Assembly: GCF_009799805.1 (NCBI RefSeq)
Contig: NZ_CP047050.1
Coordinates: 262,001 to 326,000, forward strand
Length of the DNA: 64,000 bases
Direction: 5' to 3'
From: Myroides phaeus
GTDB lineage: Bacteria > Bacteroidota > Bacteroidia > Flavobacteriales > Flavobacteriaceae
This document shows positions 39,223-48,811 of the stretch, in pieces. The translations under genes and the position numbers were made by a program. How positions within the stretch are numbered: the first letter of the stretch is position 1; the number at the start of each line of letters is the position of its first letter. The notes under the pieces were generated by a model. The model worked only from the letters and a program-made list of their open reading frames with translations, was not told where the DNA came from and made no database searches.

Positions 39223-40617
39223 TTAATCTTCTTTTTTATCCTCTTCGTCGTTTTGAGTCTTTAATGACAATTGTATTTTCTCAATTGAGTTTCTATACAT
39301 TTTCAAGACTTTACCATTATAGTTTTCTAAAGAAACTTCATCGTTCACTTTATATTCGTCTGCAGGGTAAACTTCACTAATCAAACCAGCAAGGGTATCA
39401 TAATGTTCACTTTCAACAAGACGTATTGGTAATAATCTATTGATGTCTGAAAGGTTATAGTGTGCATTCACAACATAAACACCTTCATCTATAGCTTCAA
39501 CAATTGGTTCTTCATTATCATACTCATCTTGAATCTCACCTACAAGCTCTTCTAAGATATCCTCCATTGTTACAATACCAGTAAACTCACCTACTTCATT
39601 AGTAGCAATAGCCATCTGAAGGTGCTTAGCTTGAAACTGTTTAAGAACATTTTTAATTAAAGCATTTTCAGAAATAAAGATAGGTTCACGAATTAAAGAA
39701 GCTAAGTCTATATCTTGTTGATCTTTAATCATAGCTTTCATTAAGTCCTTCGTATAAATAACACCTTTAATATCATCTAAAGAATCCTCATATACCGGAA
39801 ATCTTGAATATCCTTCATTAATAGCGTAATCAATGGCTTCTTTAACCGTAGTTGAAAGTTCAATAGCAGAAACATTCTTACGCAAAGTTTGAATATTATT
39901 TACACGACGATCGTCAAAATCAAATACATTTTGAATTAAAAGGCGCTCTGTTTCTTCAATAGCTCCTCCTTCTTGACTTTCAGTAATAATCATTTTTAAC
40001 TCTTCCTCAGTGTGGATATCAGACCCGTGAACAGGAGTAATACCAAACAAACGAAGTAATCCATTAGCTAATCCGTTCATCAACCAAATAATAGGTCTGA
40101 ATACGAAATAGAAAATACGTAAAGGCAACGCTACAGTAAAAGTAGTTTTCGTTGGAAAATGAATAGCTAATGATTTTGGTGCTAATTCACCAAATACGAT
40201 ATGTAAAATTGTAATTATAGCAAAGGCTACAGGGAATGAAATACTTTTAGCAAAAGAATACCACTCTGGACCAGTAAGTCCAAATACTTCAAATAAATAC
40301 ATTAAAACAGGTGTTAGAGAGCTTTCTCCTACCCAACCTAATCCTAATGAAGCTAAAGTAATACCTAACTGAGTTGCTGCTAAATAAGCGTCTAAGTTTG
40401 CAACAATGCCCTTAGCTACACCAGCAACTTTTGAGTTTAACTCTTGATGTACTTCAATCTGAGAAGTACGAACTTTTACAATTGCAAATTCCGCTGCAAC
40501 GAAAAATCCATTTAATAATACAAGGAATAGCGTAAGTAACAACTTCGCTACAGAAATTTCTTCGTGTACAATGCCGGAATTAACTAACATTGTAACAATC
40601 TGGGGGTGTATATCCAT
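39223..40617 (-). CDS. CNNM/CorC (HlyC) family membrane protein
   Basis: 464 residues. An N-terminal DUF21 membrane domain (LLLTLFLVLLNGFFVAAEFAIVKVR about 26-50, LGLGWVGESSLTP, VFGELAPKSLAI), a CBS pair from about residue 220 (FPVYEDSLDDIKGVIYTKDLM; IVTMEDILEELVGEIQDE) and the C-terminal CorC/HlyC domain. Called hemolysin in databases, but better seen as a magnesium or divalent cation exporter of the CNNM type. Single gene. Confidence 0.92.
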   Translation of the reverse strand: MDIHPQIVTMLVNSGIVHEEISVAKLLLTLFLVLLNGFFVAAEFAIVKVRTSQIEVHQELNSKVAGVAKGIVANLDAYLAATQLGITLASLGLGWVGESSLTPVLMYLFEVFGLTGPEWYSFAKSISFPVAFAIITILHIVFGELAPKSLAIHFPTKTTFTVALPLRIFYFVFRPIIWLMNGLANGLLRLFGITPVHGSDIHTEEELKMIITESQEGGAIEETERLLIQNVFDFDDRRVNNIQTLRKNVSAIELSTTVKEAIDYAINEGYSRFPVYEDSLDDIKGVIYTKDLMKAMIKDQQDIDLASLIREPIFISENALIKNVLKQFQAKHLQMAIATNEVGEFTGIVTMEDILEELVGEIQDEYDNEEPIVEAIDEGVYVVNAHYNLSDINRLLPIRLVESEHYDTLAGLISEVYPADEYKVNDEVSLENYNGKVLKMYRNSIEKIQLSLKTQNDEEDKKED

Positions 40618-40876
40618 TTTAAGAATTAATAAAAGACCAAGTTTAATTTTTTTAAAGGCCTTAAAATCATATTATAAGTAATATGAATCTTATGTCAAAA
40701 TTACTAATTTAATTGATATTAAGCCTAAGTTAAAATACTAATTTTAAAAAATATATAATAATCTGTCTATCATTCCAATATGAGACCTACTAATAACATA
40801 ATATTGGACACAAAAACAACTACATCTTTTCTACATAAAAACCCAATCACATAACAATTTACTAAGACCTTTGTCT

Positions 40877-41359
40877 TTAAATTGAATCTTTCTCAAAGTG
40901 AAAAGGTAATATATTAACCAAAGATGGAGAATAGCAAACCTTACCCTCAGCTCCCATAAAATACATTTCAATAGGTTGCTCTTGTTTTGTTTCATACTCC
41001 AAGATACTTTGTCTACAAGCACCACAAGGAGGTATTGGACTATTGGTAAGTTTCAAATCAGACGAAGCTGTAATTGCTATTTTTAATATTTTCTTTCCTG
41101 GATGTACTGCTCCTGCATAAAAAATCGCAGTACGTTCTGCACATAAGCCAGATGGAAATGCTGCATTTTCTTGATTAGATCCAACTACAATTGTACCGTC
41201 TTCTAACAATAATGCTGCACCAACTCTAAACTTAGAATAAGGTGCATAAGCCTCTTTTCTAACTTGAATAGCTTTCTCCATTAACTCTTTATCTTGGACA
41301 GCTAATTCAGCCATTGAATCATACTCGATAAAGGTTGTAACAATTTCAATTTTTTTCAT
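40877..41359 (-). CDS. cdd: Cytidine deaminase
   Basis: Deaminates cytidine and deoxycytidine for pyrimidine salvage. 160 residues. Zinc site: Cys and Glu in GLCAERTAIF (about 87-96) and the PCGACRQ pair (about 127-133); substrate Asn in VGSNQENAAFPSG. Next to porV, as expected for flavobacteria. No obvious terminator in the 259 bases that follow. Confidence 0.95.
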   Translation of the reverse strand: MKKIEIVTTFIEYDSMAELAVQDKELMEKAIQVRKEAYAPYSKFRVGAALLLEDGTIVVGSNQENAAFPSGLCAERTAIFYAGAVHPGKKILKIAITASSDLKLTNSPIPPCGACRQSILEYETKQEQPIEMYFMGAEGKVCYSPSLVNILPFHFEKDSI

Positions 41360-41383
41360 AATATTTCATTATTAGAGACAAAA

Positions 41384-41416
41384 AATCCAAACTCACGGTT
41401 TAATGTGGTTTGGATT
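41384..41416 (-). terminator. Intrinsic terminator of porV
   Basis: Stem AATCCAAAC/GTTTGGATT (41384-41392 with 41408-41416), extended inward by a few pairs past a one-base bulge; T run on the minus strand. It lies between porV and cdd. Confidence 0.8.
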
Positions 41417-41442
41417 AGTTATACAAATATACTTATTTTTTC

Positions 41443-42594
41443 TTATCCTTTGTATCTTTTATTTCCGATATCAAAAGTTAAAGAAAAACGTAAAGTATTT
41501 TCCATTGGATTATTAATTTTAGATGTTGAGAACAAATATGCTAAGTCAATTGATACTAAGCTATATTTAAATCCTGCACCCACAGTAGCATACTGTCTTG
41601 CCCCTTTTTCTTGACTCTCGTGAAAGTATCCTGTTCTAAAAGCAAATTTATTATCAAATAAATACTCAGCTCCTAAAGACCAAGTGATCTCTTTCATTTC
41701 TTCACTAAATCCTCCTGGTGCATCACCAAATGATTTAAACACTCCTTTAAACCATCCCATATCACCATACTTCTGTAATTCCATTTGGTAATCATCTTGG
41801 TTGTTTCTCTTAAACTTAGGAGGAGTTGGAACTAACAATTTATTCAATTCTCCAGAAACAGTAATCGTATTTTGTTGATCAATAATAAAATCAAAACTAC
41901 CCCCTAATTTTAAATTAGCTGGCAAAAATGATCCGAATTGCTGATCATCATATTTTATCTTAGGACCTAAGTTTTGTACGTTAAACCCTGCTCTCCACTT
42001 ACCGTCAAAACTCGAAAAAGCAATTTTATCAGATTCATAGAATCCAGAAACATCAACCGCAAAAGAACTCGCACTTGTACTTGTTCCATCAACTTCTGGC
42101 ATTTTTAAATTTGAATTTATAAATCTACCAGTAACAGCCATACCGAAATTCTCACTTAACTTTAATGAATAAGAAACATCAATTGCAAACTCATTAGGTT
42201 TCTTTGTTACTACACCCCCATTCAAGTCTTCGCGCATATCAATCTCTCCCATTCCAAAATAACGTAAGCTTGCACCAATAGCACTTCTCTCATTATATTT
42301 ATTGTAATAGTTAAGTTGTCCTAAAGACATATCACTTGTTATTTTTGACATATAAGGTGTATAACTAACAGCAAAACCTTGACTCTGATCAGCAAACGCA
42401 TATTTTGCAGCATTGTGTTGTTGAGAAAATGCATCTGTAGTAGTTGCTACTCCAATATCTCCCATTCCTGCTGAACGAGCATCTCCTGCTATCAATAAAA
42501 AGGGTACTCCCGTAGTAATAGGGCGATTTTCTTTTTGTGCGAACAAAGATTGTCCTACTAAAACACTAACAAGTAAAGCTGTTACTTTTTTCAT
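41443..42594 (-). CDS. porV: Type IX secretion outer membrane protein PorV
   Basis: 383 residues with signal peptide MKKVTALLVSVLVGQSLFAQ. The mature start TTGVPFLLIAGDARSAGMGDIGVAT is the PorV hallmark, followed by a FadL-like beta-barrel with alternating strands to the end (FSLTFDIGNKRYKG). PorV shuttles cargo from the SprA translocon to the PorU sortase. Divergent from gldJ; in F. johnsoniae porU lies between them, here it does not. Confidence 0.93.
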   Translation of the reverse strand: MKKVTALLVSVLVGQSLFAQKENRPITTGVPFLLIAGDARSAGMGDIGVATTTDAFSQQHNAAKYAFADQSQGFAVSYTPYMSKITSDMSLGQLNYYNKYNERSAIGASLRYFGMGEIDMREDLNGGVVTKKPNEFAIDVSYSLKLSENFGMAVTGRFINSNLKMPEVDGTSTSASSFAVDVSGFYESDKIAFSSFDGKWRAGFNVQNLGPKIKYDDQQFGSFLPANLKLGGSFDFIIDQQNTITVSGELNKLLVPTPPKFKRNNQDDYQMELQKYGDMGWFKGVFKSFGDAPGGFSEEMKEITWSLGAEYLFDNKFAFRTGYFHESQEKGARQYATVGAGFKYSLVSIDLAYLFSTSKINNPMENTLRFSLTFDIGNKRYKG

Positions 42595-43227
42595 TTATCT
42601 TTTATTTAAATTCAATATTCTTTTAACGAGCGTTAAAATTGTTGACTCTATAGTTGGGTAAATATATGCTTTTAAAATTTCTCTTAAAGAAAAAAGCCCG
42701 ACTAATCTTATAATTACATTAACAATTAAAACGAGAAGTCAATATTACTATTTCCTAATTAGAAATACAAATATTATATCAAAAAACTAAATAGAAACTA
42801 TTTTATACATTTTTTTTACCTAAAACCAAAATATACCACAAACAACACCTATAAAAAAACATCTCATTATGTTAAAATTAATAACAAATATTCTCATTCA
42901 TTACTAAACTTCACTTGTACTTTACATTTTAAAGAAGAAAACGATTGAAACTAAAATAACATCCTTTAAATTATTTCTCTATATACTACATCAAATACAA
43001 AATAAGTACATATTTACTATATCTTTGTAGTTGATTTTTTTAGCAAAATTTGATTGCCTAATATTATCTATCTATACAATAGATGATTTAAATGAGCGTT
43101 ATATAGTAGATAGATTTATAAAAAATAACAAAATACTGATAATTTGTATTTATAATAGAGGTAATATTATTGCTAATTAAACGTTAATTACTAAATTGCG
43201 TACAATTTCATATCCATTATAATAAAG
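42595..43227. other. porV-gldJ divergent gap without porU
   Basis: 633 AT-rich bases. A perfect TATCTTTG box on the plus strand at 43020-43027, some 200 bases before gldJ, and an inverted repeat TCTATCTA/TAGATAGA (43067-43074 with 43107-43114) are the only structures I see. There is no reading frame and no recognisable trace of the large porU gene. Confidence 0.65.
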
Positions 43228-44748
43228 ATGAGAATTAAAAGACTTTTTAACTTTCGAGTACTTAGCGGTATATTAATTGCTGCAAGTATCACGAGTTGTG
43301 GTAATTCAAATAGCAACGTTTCAACTTCTACGGGTTGGAAAATTAATGATAGTAAAGGAGGATTCCAATATAACACAAAATACGAACAAAAAACTCCAAA
43401 TGGGATGGTTGCCGTTGAAGGTGGAACATTTACAATGGGGCAAGTACAAGATGATATTATGTCTGATTGGAATAATAGTCCAAAACAGATGTACGTACAG
43501 TCTTTTTATATGGATGAAACAGAAACAACAAATATAATGTACAATGAGTACCTATATTGGTTGCGTACTGTATTCCCTCAAAACAATGAAATTTATAAAG
43601 AGATTTATAAAAGTGCTCTTCCTGACACAACAGTTTGGAGAAGTGCTTCTGGTTTTAATGAAGCTTTAATTACGAGTTATTTAAGACACCCAGCATACGC
43701 AAATTACCCTGTAGTTGGTGTTTCTTGGTTACAAGCAACAGATTTTGCTAAATGGCGTACTGACCGTGTTAATGAGTTAGCACTTGAAAAAGCTGGTTAC
43801 TTAAAGAAAGATGCTAAGATTGTTGAAGCATATGCTGACGCACACTTTAGTACAGACACTTATTTAATGACTCCTTCTCAAGTATACGGAGGTAATAGTG
43901 ATATTGTTTATAGAGGTAAAGATAACAAAGCTGGTGAAGGAGATAGAAACCTTTATGCAACACAAAACTACGGACTTTTCACTTCTCAGTTTAGACTTCC
44001 AACTGAAGCAGAATGGGAATATGCTGCAATTGGTTTAATCGGAAACCGAGAGTACAATAACTATAAAGGTCGTAAAACTTATCCTTGGGATAAATCTGGA
44101 AAAAGAAAGAAAGGTAAGCCAGCTCCACAAAACACGAAATATGCGAACTTTAAACAAGGACGTGGTGATTACGGAGGTATTGCTGGATGGTCAACAGATA
44201 ATGGAGATATCACAAATGCTGTGAAATCATATCCTCCAAATGATTTTGGTTTATATGATATGGCAGGTAACGTTGCTGAATGGGTTGCAGACGTCTATGA
44301 TCCTGCAGTAGATCAAAACGATACTGACTTCAACTTCTACAAAGGAAATGTTTATTACAAAAACAAAATAGGACCTGATGGAAAACTTGAGATTGTAACA
44401 GACCAATCTGTACAATTTGACACGCTATCTACAGGAAAATTAAGAGTTAGAAACTTACCAGGACAAATAGCACAAGAAGTTTATGACCCTGCAGTTATCG
44501 ACGAAATTGTTCAAACTGGTTTAGGTGGTAGATCTCCTGAAGACAAGCCTAAAACAAATGATAAAACAGCTTTATATGACAATAAATCAAGAGTTATAAA
44601 AGGTGGTTCTTGGAAAGATAGAGCTTATTGGTTAGATCCTGCTACAAGAAGATTCTATGCAGAAGATCAAGCAACAGATTATATCGGATTTAGATTAATC
44701 ATGACTAAAGTTGGTCCAAAATCTGATAAACGAAAAACGAAAAATTAA
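43228..44748 (+). CDS. gldJ: Gliding motility / type IX secretion lipoprotein GldJ
   Basis: 506 residues; lipoprotein signal with Cys24 (SITSC). The body is a formylglycine-generating enzyme-like (SUMF1) domain: GGTFTMGQVQDD, FYMDETETTNIMYNEYL, YPVVGVSWLQATDFAKW, RLPTEAEWEYAA, DFGLYDMAGNVAEWVADVYD and RVIKGGSWKDRAYW. This is the GldJ layout. In F. johnsoniae GldJ stabilises GldK and is needed for secretion and gliding. Its presence supports a type IX system, not necessarily gliding. A terminator follows. Confidence 0.95.
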   Translation: MRIKRLFNFRVLSGILIAASITSCGNSNSNVSTSTGWKINDSKGGFQYNTKYEQKTPNGMVAVEGGTFTMGQVQDDIMSDWNNSPKQMYVQSFYMDETETTNIMYNEYLYWLRTVFPQNNEIYKEIYKSALPDTTVWRSASGFNEALITSYLRHPAYANYPVVGVSWLQATDFAKWRTDRVNELALEKAGYLKKDAKIVEAYADAHFSTDTYLMTPSQVYGGNSDIVYRGKDNKAGEGDRNLYATQNYGLFTSQFRLPTEAEWEYAAIGLIGNREYNNYKGRKTYPWDKSGKRKKGKPAPQNTKYANFKQGRGDYGGIAGWSTDNGDITNAVKSYPPNDFGLYDMAGNVAEWVADVYDPAVDQNDTDFNFYKGNVYYKNKIGPDGKLEIVTDQSVQFDTLSTGKLRVRNLPGQIAQEVYDPAVIDEIVQTGLGGRSPEDKPKTNDKTALYDNKSRVIKGGSWKDRAYWLDPATRRFYAEDQATDYIGFRLIMTKVGPKSDKRKTKN

Positions 44749-44771
44749 TATTTTTTATAATATTCTTTTAC

Positions 44772-44802
44772 AAAGCCCTAATTCAAATTAGGGCTTTTTT
44801 TT
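44772..44802 (+). terminator. Intrinsic terminator of gldJ
   Basis: A stem of about 11 bp AAAGCCCTAATT/AATTAGGGCTTT with a small loop and eight T residues, 24 bases after the stop. Confidence 0.9.
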
Positions 44803-44803
44803 A

Positions 44804-44811
44804 TACTTTTG
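44804..44811 (+). promoter_or_regulatory. -7 promoter box directly before murF
   Basis: TACTTTTG, a perfect TAnnTTTG, ends 4 bases before the murF ATG. If used, transcription would begin at or next to the start codon, giving a leaderless message. No TTG lies at the -33 position. Confidence 0.45.
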
Positions 44812-44815
44812 ACAC

Positions 44816-46114
44816 ATGGATATAACAGAACTTTACCAATGTTTTTTACAGTGTGACGGAGTTTCTACAGATACAAGAAACATACGCCCAAACTCTCTTT
44901 TCTTTGCTTTAAAAGGAGAGAACTTTGATGCAAATGAATTTGCACAAGAAGCTTTAAACAAAGGAGCTGCTTATGTTGTAATGGACAATAAAAAATTAGT
45001 AACTGATGCAAGTAAAATGCTTCCTGTTCCTAATGCCTTAGGTACTTTACAACAATTAGCAAAATACCATAGACAACAATTAGGTTTGCCTGTTTTAGCA
45101 TTAACTGGTAGTAATGGAAAAACAACTACAAAGGAATTAATCACAGCTGTTTTAAGTCAAAAATACAATGTTAAGGCTACTATTGGAAACCTTAATAATC
45201 ATATTGGAGTACCATTAACGTTATTATCATTCGATGAGGAAACAGATATTGGTATTGTTGAAATGGGAGCTAATCACAAGCAAGAAATAGCTCAACTTTG
45301 TGAAATAACTGATCCTGACTTTGGCTATATCACAAACTTTGGAAAAGCCCATTTAGAAGGTTTTGGTGGTTTTGAAGGTGTTATTAAAGCTAAAAGTGAA
45401 ATGTATGATTATTTAGAAGATCATCATAAAACCGCTTTTGTGAATATTGATGATCCAACACAAGACGCAAAGACAATTACATTTAACAGATATACATTTG
45501 GGATTGAAGAAACAGCTGATGTAACTATTCAAGGTTATAATGCACAACCAAATGCAACTGTGGTATTTGAGAACACAACTTTTAACTCTAATCTAACAGG
45601 AATATACAATACTACTAATATAGCAGCTGCAATTTCAATTGGTAAATTCTTTAATGTACCTACAGAAGAAATTAAAGAAGCAATTTGTAATTACAATCCT
45701 ACCAATAATCGCTCGCAATGGATTACTAAAAATACAAATAGCATTTTACTTGATGCATATAATGCTAATCCAAGTAGTATGGAGGCTGTCTTAGAAAACT
45801 TTGCACTATTAGATGATAAAAGAGAGAAAGTCTATGTATTGGGAGATATGAGAGAATTAGGAAAAGAAAGTAACAAAGAGCATAAATCTATTGTAGCACG
45901 CTTTTCAGAAGATTCTACAAACACTATTTACTTTATTGGAACTGAATTCTACAAGACTTCTAACACAATTAAAAATCAAAATATAAAATTCTTTGAAACT
46001 TTTGACAAATTCAAAGCGTTTATAAATGAAAATAAAATAAGTTTTCAAGACAAACTTTTCTTGATTAAAGGTTCAAGAGGAATTGCTTTAGAAAGAGTAT
46101 TAGATTTAATTTAA
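44816..46114 (+). CDS. murF: UDP-N-acetylmuramoyl-tripeptide-D-alanyl-D-alanine ligase
   Basis: Adds D-Ala-D-Ala to the peptidoglycan precursor. 432 residues. DGVSTDTRNIRPNSLFFALKGENFDAN (about 14-40) is the substrate loop, ALTGSNGKTTTKELI (about 97-111) the ATP site, GIVEMGANHKQEI and NAAAAI-like TTNIAAAISIG follow, and LLDAYNANPSSM lies near residue 318. It converges on the EEP gene through a 52-base palindrome. Confidence 0.97.
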   Translation: MDITELYQCFLQCDGVSTDTRNIRPNSLFFALKGENFDANEFAQEALNKGAAYVVMDNKKLVTDASKMLPVPNALGTLQQLAKYHRQQLGLPVLALTGSNGKTTTKELITAVLSQKYNVKATIGNLNNHIGVPLTLLSFDEETDIGIVEMGANHKQEIAQLCEITDPDFGYITNFGKAHLEGFGGFEGVIKAKSEMYDYLEDHHKTAFVNIDDPTQDAKTITFNRYTFGIEETADVTIQGYNAQPNATVVFENTTFNSNLTGIYNTTNIAAAISIGKFFNVPTEEIKEAICNYNPTNNRSQWITKNTNSILLDAYNANPSSMEAVLENFALLDDKREKVYVLGDMRELGKESNKEHKSIVARFSEDSTNTIYFIGTEFYKTSNTIKNQNIKFFETFDKFKAFINENKISFQDKLFLIKGSRGIALERVLDLI

Positions 46115-46163
46115 TCATATAAAAAAAGACGCTTTATATAAAGCGTCTTTTTTTATATGATTA
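46112..46163. terminator. 52-base perfect palindrome, bidirectional terminator
   Basis: Perfectly self-complementary from 46112 to 46163, centre between 46137 and 46138. The core is AAAGACGCTTTA/TAAAGCGTCTTT with T runs on both sides. It includes the stop codon of murF (46112-46114) and that of the convergent EEP gene (46161-46163). Confidence 0.9.
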
Positions 46164-47204
46164 TTTCTCTTCAACTTTTTTAATCTCTAATCTCGTTATT
46201 AGTGGAAAGTGATCCGAGTTTTTAAACTTATCAAAAGTTTCAAACGACTTAACTTTAATTCTTTTATCAACAAACACATAATCGATACGCATAGGATAAT
46301 AAGAAAAATCGTAACTCTTACCAAATCCTTTCCCCGCTTCAACGAAAGCATCGTTCAAATCTCCCTTAATATTTCGATATACATATGAAAAAGCACTATT
46401 ATTCATATCTCCACAAATAATCTTAGGAATTGACACATCATTCATATGAGAACGTACTAATTCAGATTGAACCTGTTGCTCTTTAAACGCTTTAGCGATT
46501 CTATTAATGATCATTTTTGACTTTGCCTCATCTATCTTTTCATGTATATCAGGACTTATACTAATCGATTGAAGATGGATACTGTAAACTCTAATAGTAT
46601 CTTGATCTTTCAAAATATCAGCAAACACAACATTGTTATTAGAACTCGGAAGATTTATTTCTCCCTTATCTATTATCCTGTATTTTGAATAGATAGCTTG
46701 CCCTGTCTTTATCTTATTACCATGTGATGTAATAAACTTATATGGATATTGCTTAAATCTAAGATTAGTATTCTTAGAAAACTCCTGAAAACACAATACA
46801 TCAGGATCGTGTAAATCAACAAACTCTTTTATCTTTGATGATACATCAACTCCAGGAATCCAATCAAAAAGATTAAACAACCTTACATTATAACTCATTA
46901 ATGTAAACTCCTCTTTTGTAACAACTTCATTTCTTCCGGAAAACTTATAAAACTTTGTTATAAAAGTTATCCCCAAAATTAAAATCATTACTGACAACCA
47001 AATCTGGCGCTTCATTTGGATCAACCAATAGAATAGAAAAACCAAATTGATTATTAAAAACAAAGGTAGAATCAACGTAAAAACAGATAGCAATGGAAAT
47101 AGTTTTGGTGCCAAAAAAGGCAAAAAATAACCTACCAGAGACAAAATTGCCACCAGTATATTTCCACCATAAACTACTTTATTAAACCACGAAAGATCCT
47201 TCAT
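46161..47204 (-). CDS. Endonuclease/exonuclease/phosphatase family membrane-anchored protein
   Basis: 347 residues. Two or three hydrophobic helices (about residues 10-95) lead into an EEP domain: LMSYNVRLFNLFDW (about 106), VLCFQEF with the metal-binding Glu (about 142), IHLQSISI, IICGDMNNSAFS (about 262) and IDYVFVDKRI, ending with SDHFPLI. All catalytic landmarks are present. Substrate unknown: DNA, RNA, a phospholipid or a phosphoinositide-like compound are possible. Last gene of the mutL operon. Confidence 0.9.
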   Translation of the reverse strand: MKDLSWFNKVVYGGNILVAILSLVGYFLPFLAPKLFPLLSVFTLILPLFLIINLVFLFYWLIQMKRQIWLSVMILILGITFITKFYKFSGRNEVVTKEEFTLMSYNVRLFNLFDWIPGVDVSSKIKEFVDLHDPDVLCFQEFSKNTNLRFKQYPYKFITSHGNKIKTGQAIYSKYRIIDKGEINLPSSNNNVVFADILKDQDTIRVYSIHLQSISISPDIHEKIDEAKSKMIINRIAKAFKEQQVQSELVRSHMNDVSIPKIICGDMNNSAFSYVYRNIKGDLNDAFVEAGKGFGKSYDFSYYPMRIDYVFVDKRIKVKSFETFDKFKNSDHFPLITRLEIKKVEEK

Positions 47205-47210
47205 AATCTG

Positions 47211-48059
47211 TTATTTTCCAGCTCTAAATAAAAAGTCTTTTTCTTCTTTAGTTAAACTTTCATATCCTGACTTACTAATTTTATCTAATATCAAATCTAT
47301 TTTCTCTTGTTTACTCCCCTTTTCAGGAAAAGAGTTCTTACTTTTCTTTTGTTCTTTATTGACATAAACTTTTCTAAAATTAGTGCCTTTTTTTTGTTTG
47401 AACAAATTAGCAATCCTATCAAATATAATACTTAAATCAAACCCTCTTTGCAATAACTTAATATACAACACTCCTAATACCGCCCCACCTAAGTGTGCTA
47501 AATGTCCACCTACATTTGAAGTAGACAACTGAATCACATCAAGTACAATGATAAACAAAGCTATATGCCACAATTGTACATTCCCAATCAGAGCCAATCT
47601 AACATTCATTCTTGGTGAAAATACAGCTAAACCAATTAATGGTGCCATTACAGCAGCAGAAGCTCCTACTAAAACACTACCAGTATTTAAAAACTGTGAA
47701 CCAATTACAAAAAATAGTCCTCCAAAAACAGCTCCTAATAAATAAACAGTTAAAAACTGCTTACTTGTAAAATATGTATTAAATAATTGTCCTACGAAAA
47801 ATAAAACAATCAGATTAAACAGCAAATGAATTACTCCTGCGTGTACAAAAGCATAAGTAAGCAATGTCCACGGTTTTAAAACAGAAAAGGACAAATTACC
47901 AGACAAAACAAGCCATGGAAACACTATATTATACAGTGATGAAAACAAAAATTCGAGTACAAACATAAACACAGAAATACCTATATTCCAGAATATAAGT
48001 TTCTGTACAACACCACCATTCTTATAATTACTGACTAAATCTTTAAATATTTTATTCAT
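47211..48059 (-). CDS. Rhomboid family intramembrane serine protease (second of two)
   Basis: 282 residues, six helices. Catalytic Ser in VLVGASAAVMAPLIG and catalytic His in GGHLAHLGGAVLG, the rhomboid dyad; HAGVIHLLFNLIVLFFVG is the conserved helix 2 region with HxxxN. The C-terminal tail is long and basic (about residues 215-282). The ATG at 48059 overlaps the preceding stop by one base; a longer reading from 48071 is less likely. Confidence 0.92.
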   Translation of the reverse strand: MNKIFKDLVSNYKNGGVVQKLIFWNIGISVFMFVLEFLFSSLYNIVFPWLVLSGNLSFSVLKPWTLLTYAFVHAGVIHLLFNLIVLFFVGQLFNTYFTSKQFLTVYLLGAVFGGLFFVIGSQFLNTGSVLVGASAAVMAPLIGLAVFSPRMNVRLALIGNVQLWHIALFIIVLDVIQLSTSNVGGHLAHLGGAVLGVLYIKLLQRGFDLSIIFDRIANLFKQKKGTNFRKVYVNKEQKKSKNSFPEKGSKQEKIDLILDKISKSGYESLTKEEKDFLFRAGK

Positions 48060-48811
48060 TATAAATCCCAACGATTTTGTCTAAATTGTCTTTTCTTCCA
48101 ATAATACATTAAAATAAAGCCCATCAATGCTCCTCCAATATGAGCGAAATGCGCAATACCAGAACCTCCACCAAATAGACTAAATCCACCACTTACACCT
48201 CCATATAAGTCTAACAATAAAATACCAGGTACAAAATATTTTGCTTTTACAGGAACTGGTACAAACATCATCATTAACTCTGCATTTGGAAACATAAAGG
48301 CAAATGCTACAAGTAAACCATATATCGCTCCAGAAGCTCCCACTACAGGAGTATTAAATGCAGATAAAAAATTCATTAATTGTCCTTCTCCTAAAATTCC
48401 TCCCCATCTTAAATCGTACTTTCCTTCACTTAGTAAGCTTAATATATCACCTTTATTAAAACCACTATCAACCAAAGTTGACATAGCTGATTGTATTGTT
48501 ATATAATTAACCCCATTATGCAATATTGCTGCTCCAAAACCACAAAGCAAGTAAAATATTAAAAACTTCTTTCCTCCCCACATTGCCTCCAACGTACTAC
48601 CAAAAGAGAACAAAGCAAACATATTGAAAAAAATATGCATCATTCCCCCGTGCATAAACATATGCGTTAAAGGTTGCCAAAGATAAAAATTAGGGTTTTC
48701 TACGAAATACATAGCAAATAATCCTTGCATAGCAGGCACTAAAAAACTTGCTACAAAAAAGATTATATTAACTATAATTAAATGTTTTACTGTCTCTGTT
48801 ATTCTCATCAT
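48059..48811 (-). CDS. Rhomboid family intramembrane serine protease (first of two)
   Basis: 250 residues, six helices. HMFMHGGMMHIFFNMFALFSFG carries the helix 2 HxxxN motif, VVGASGAIYGLLVAF the GxSG nucleophile loop and GIAHFAHIGGALMGF the catalytic His. It starts in an ATGA overlap with the mutL stop, so translation is coupled. Its substrates are unknown. Confidence 0.93.
   Translation of the reverse strand: MMRITETVKHLIIVNIIFFVASFLVPAMQGLFAMYFVENPNFYLWQPLTHMFMHGGMMHIFFNMFALFSFGSTLEAMWGGKKFLIFYLLCGFGAAILHNGVNYITIQSAMSTLVDSGFNKGDILSLLSEGKYDLRWGGILGEGQLMNFLSAFNTPVVGASGAIYGLLVAFAFMFPNAELMMMFVPVPVKAKYFVPGILLLDLYGGVSGGFSLFGGGSGIAHFAHIGGALMGFILMYYWKKRQFRQNRWDL

Noticed and set aside
40831..41025. 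Minus-strand frame of 64 codons overlapping cdd
   Set aside because: It is out of frame with the clear cytidine deaminase and shows no conserved motif.
43277..43537. Second plus-strand frame overlapping gldJ
   Set aside because: It is an out-of-frame shadow of the gldJ SUMF1 domain.
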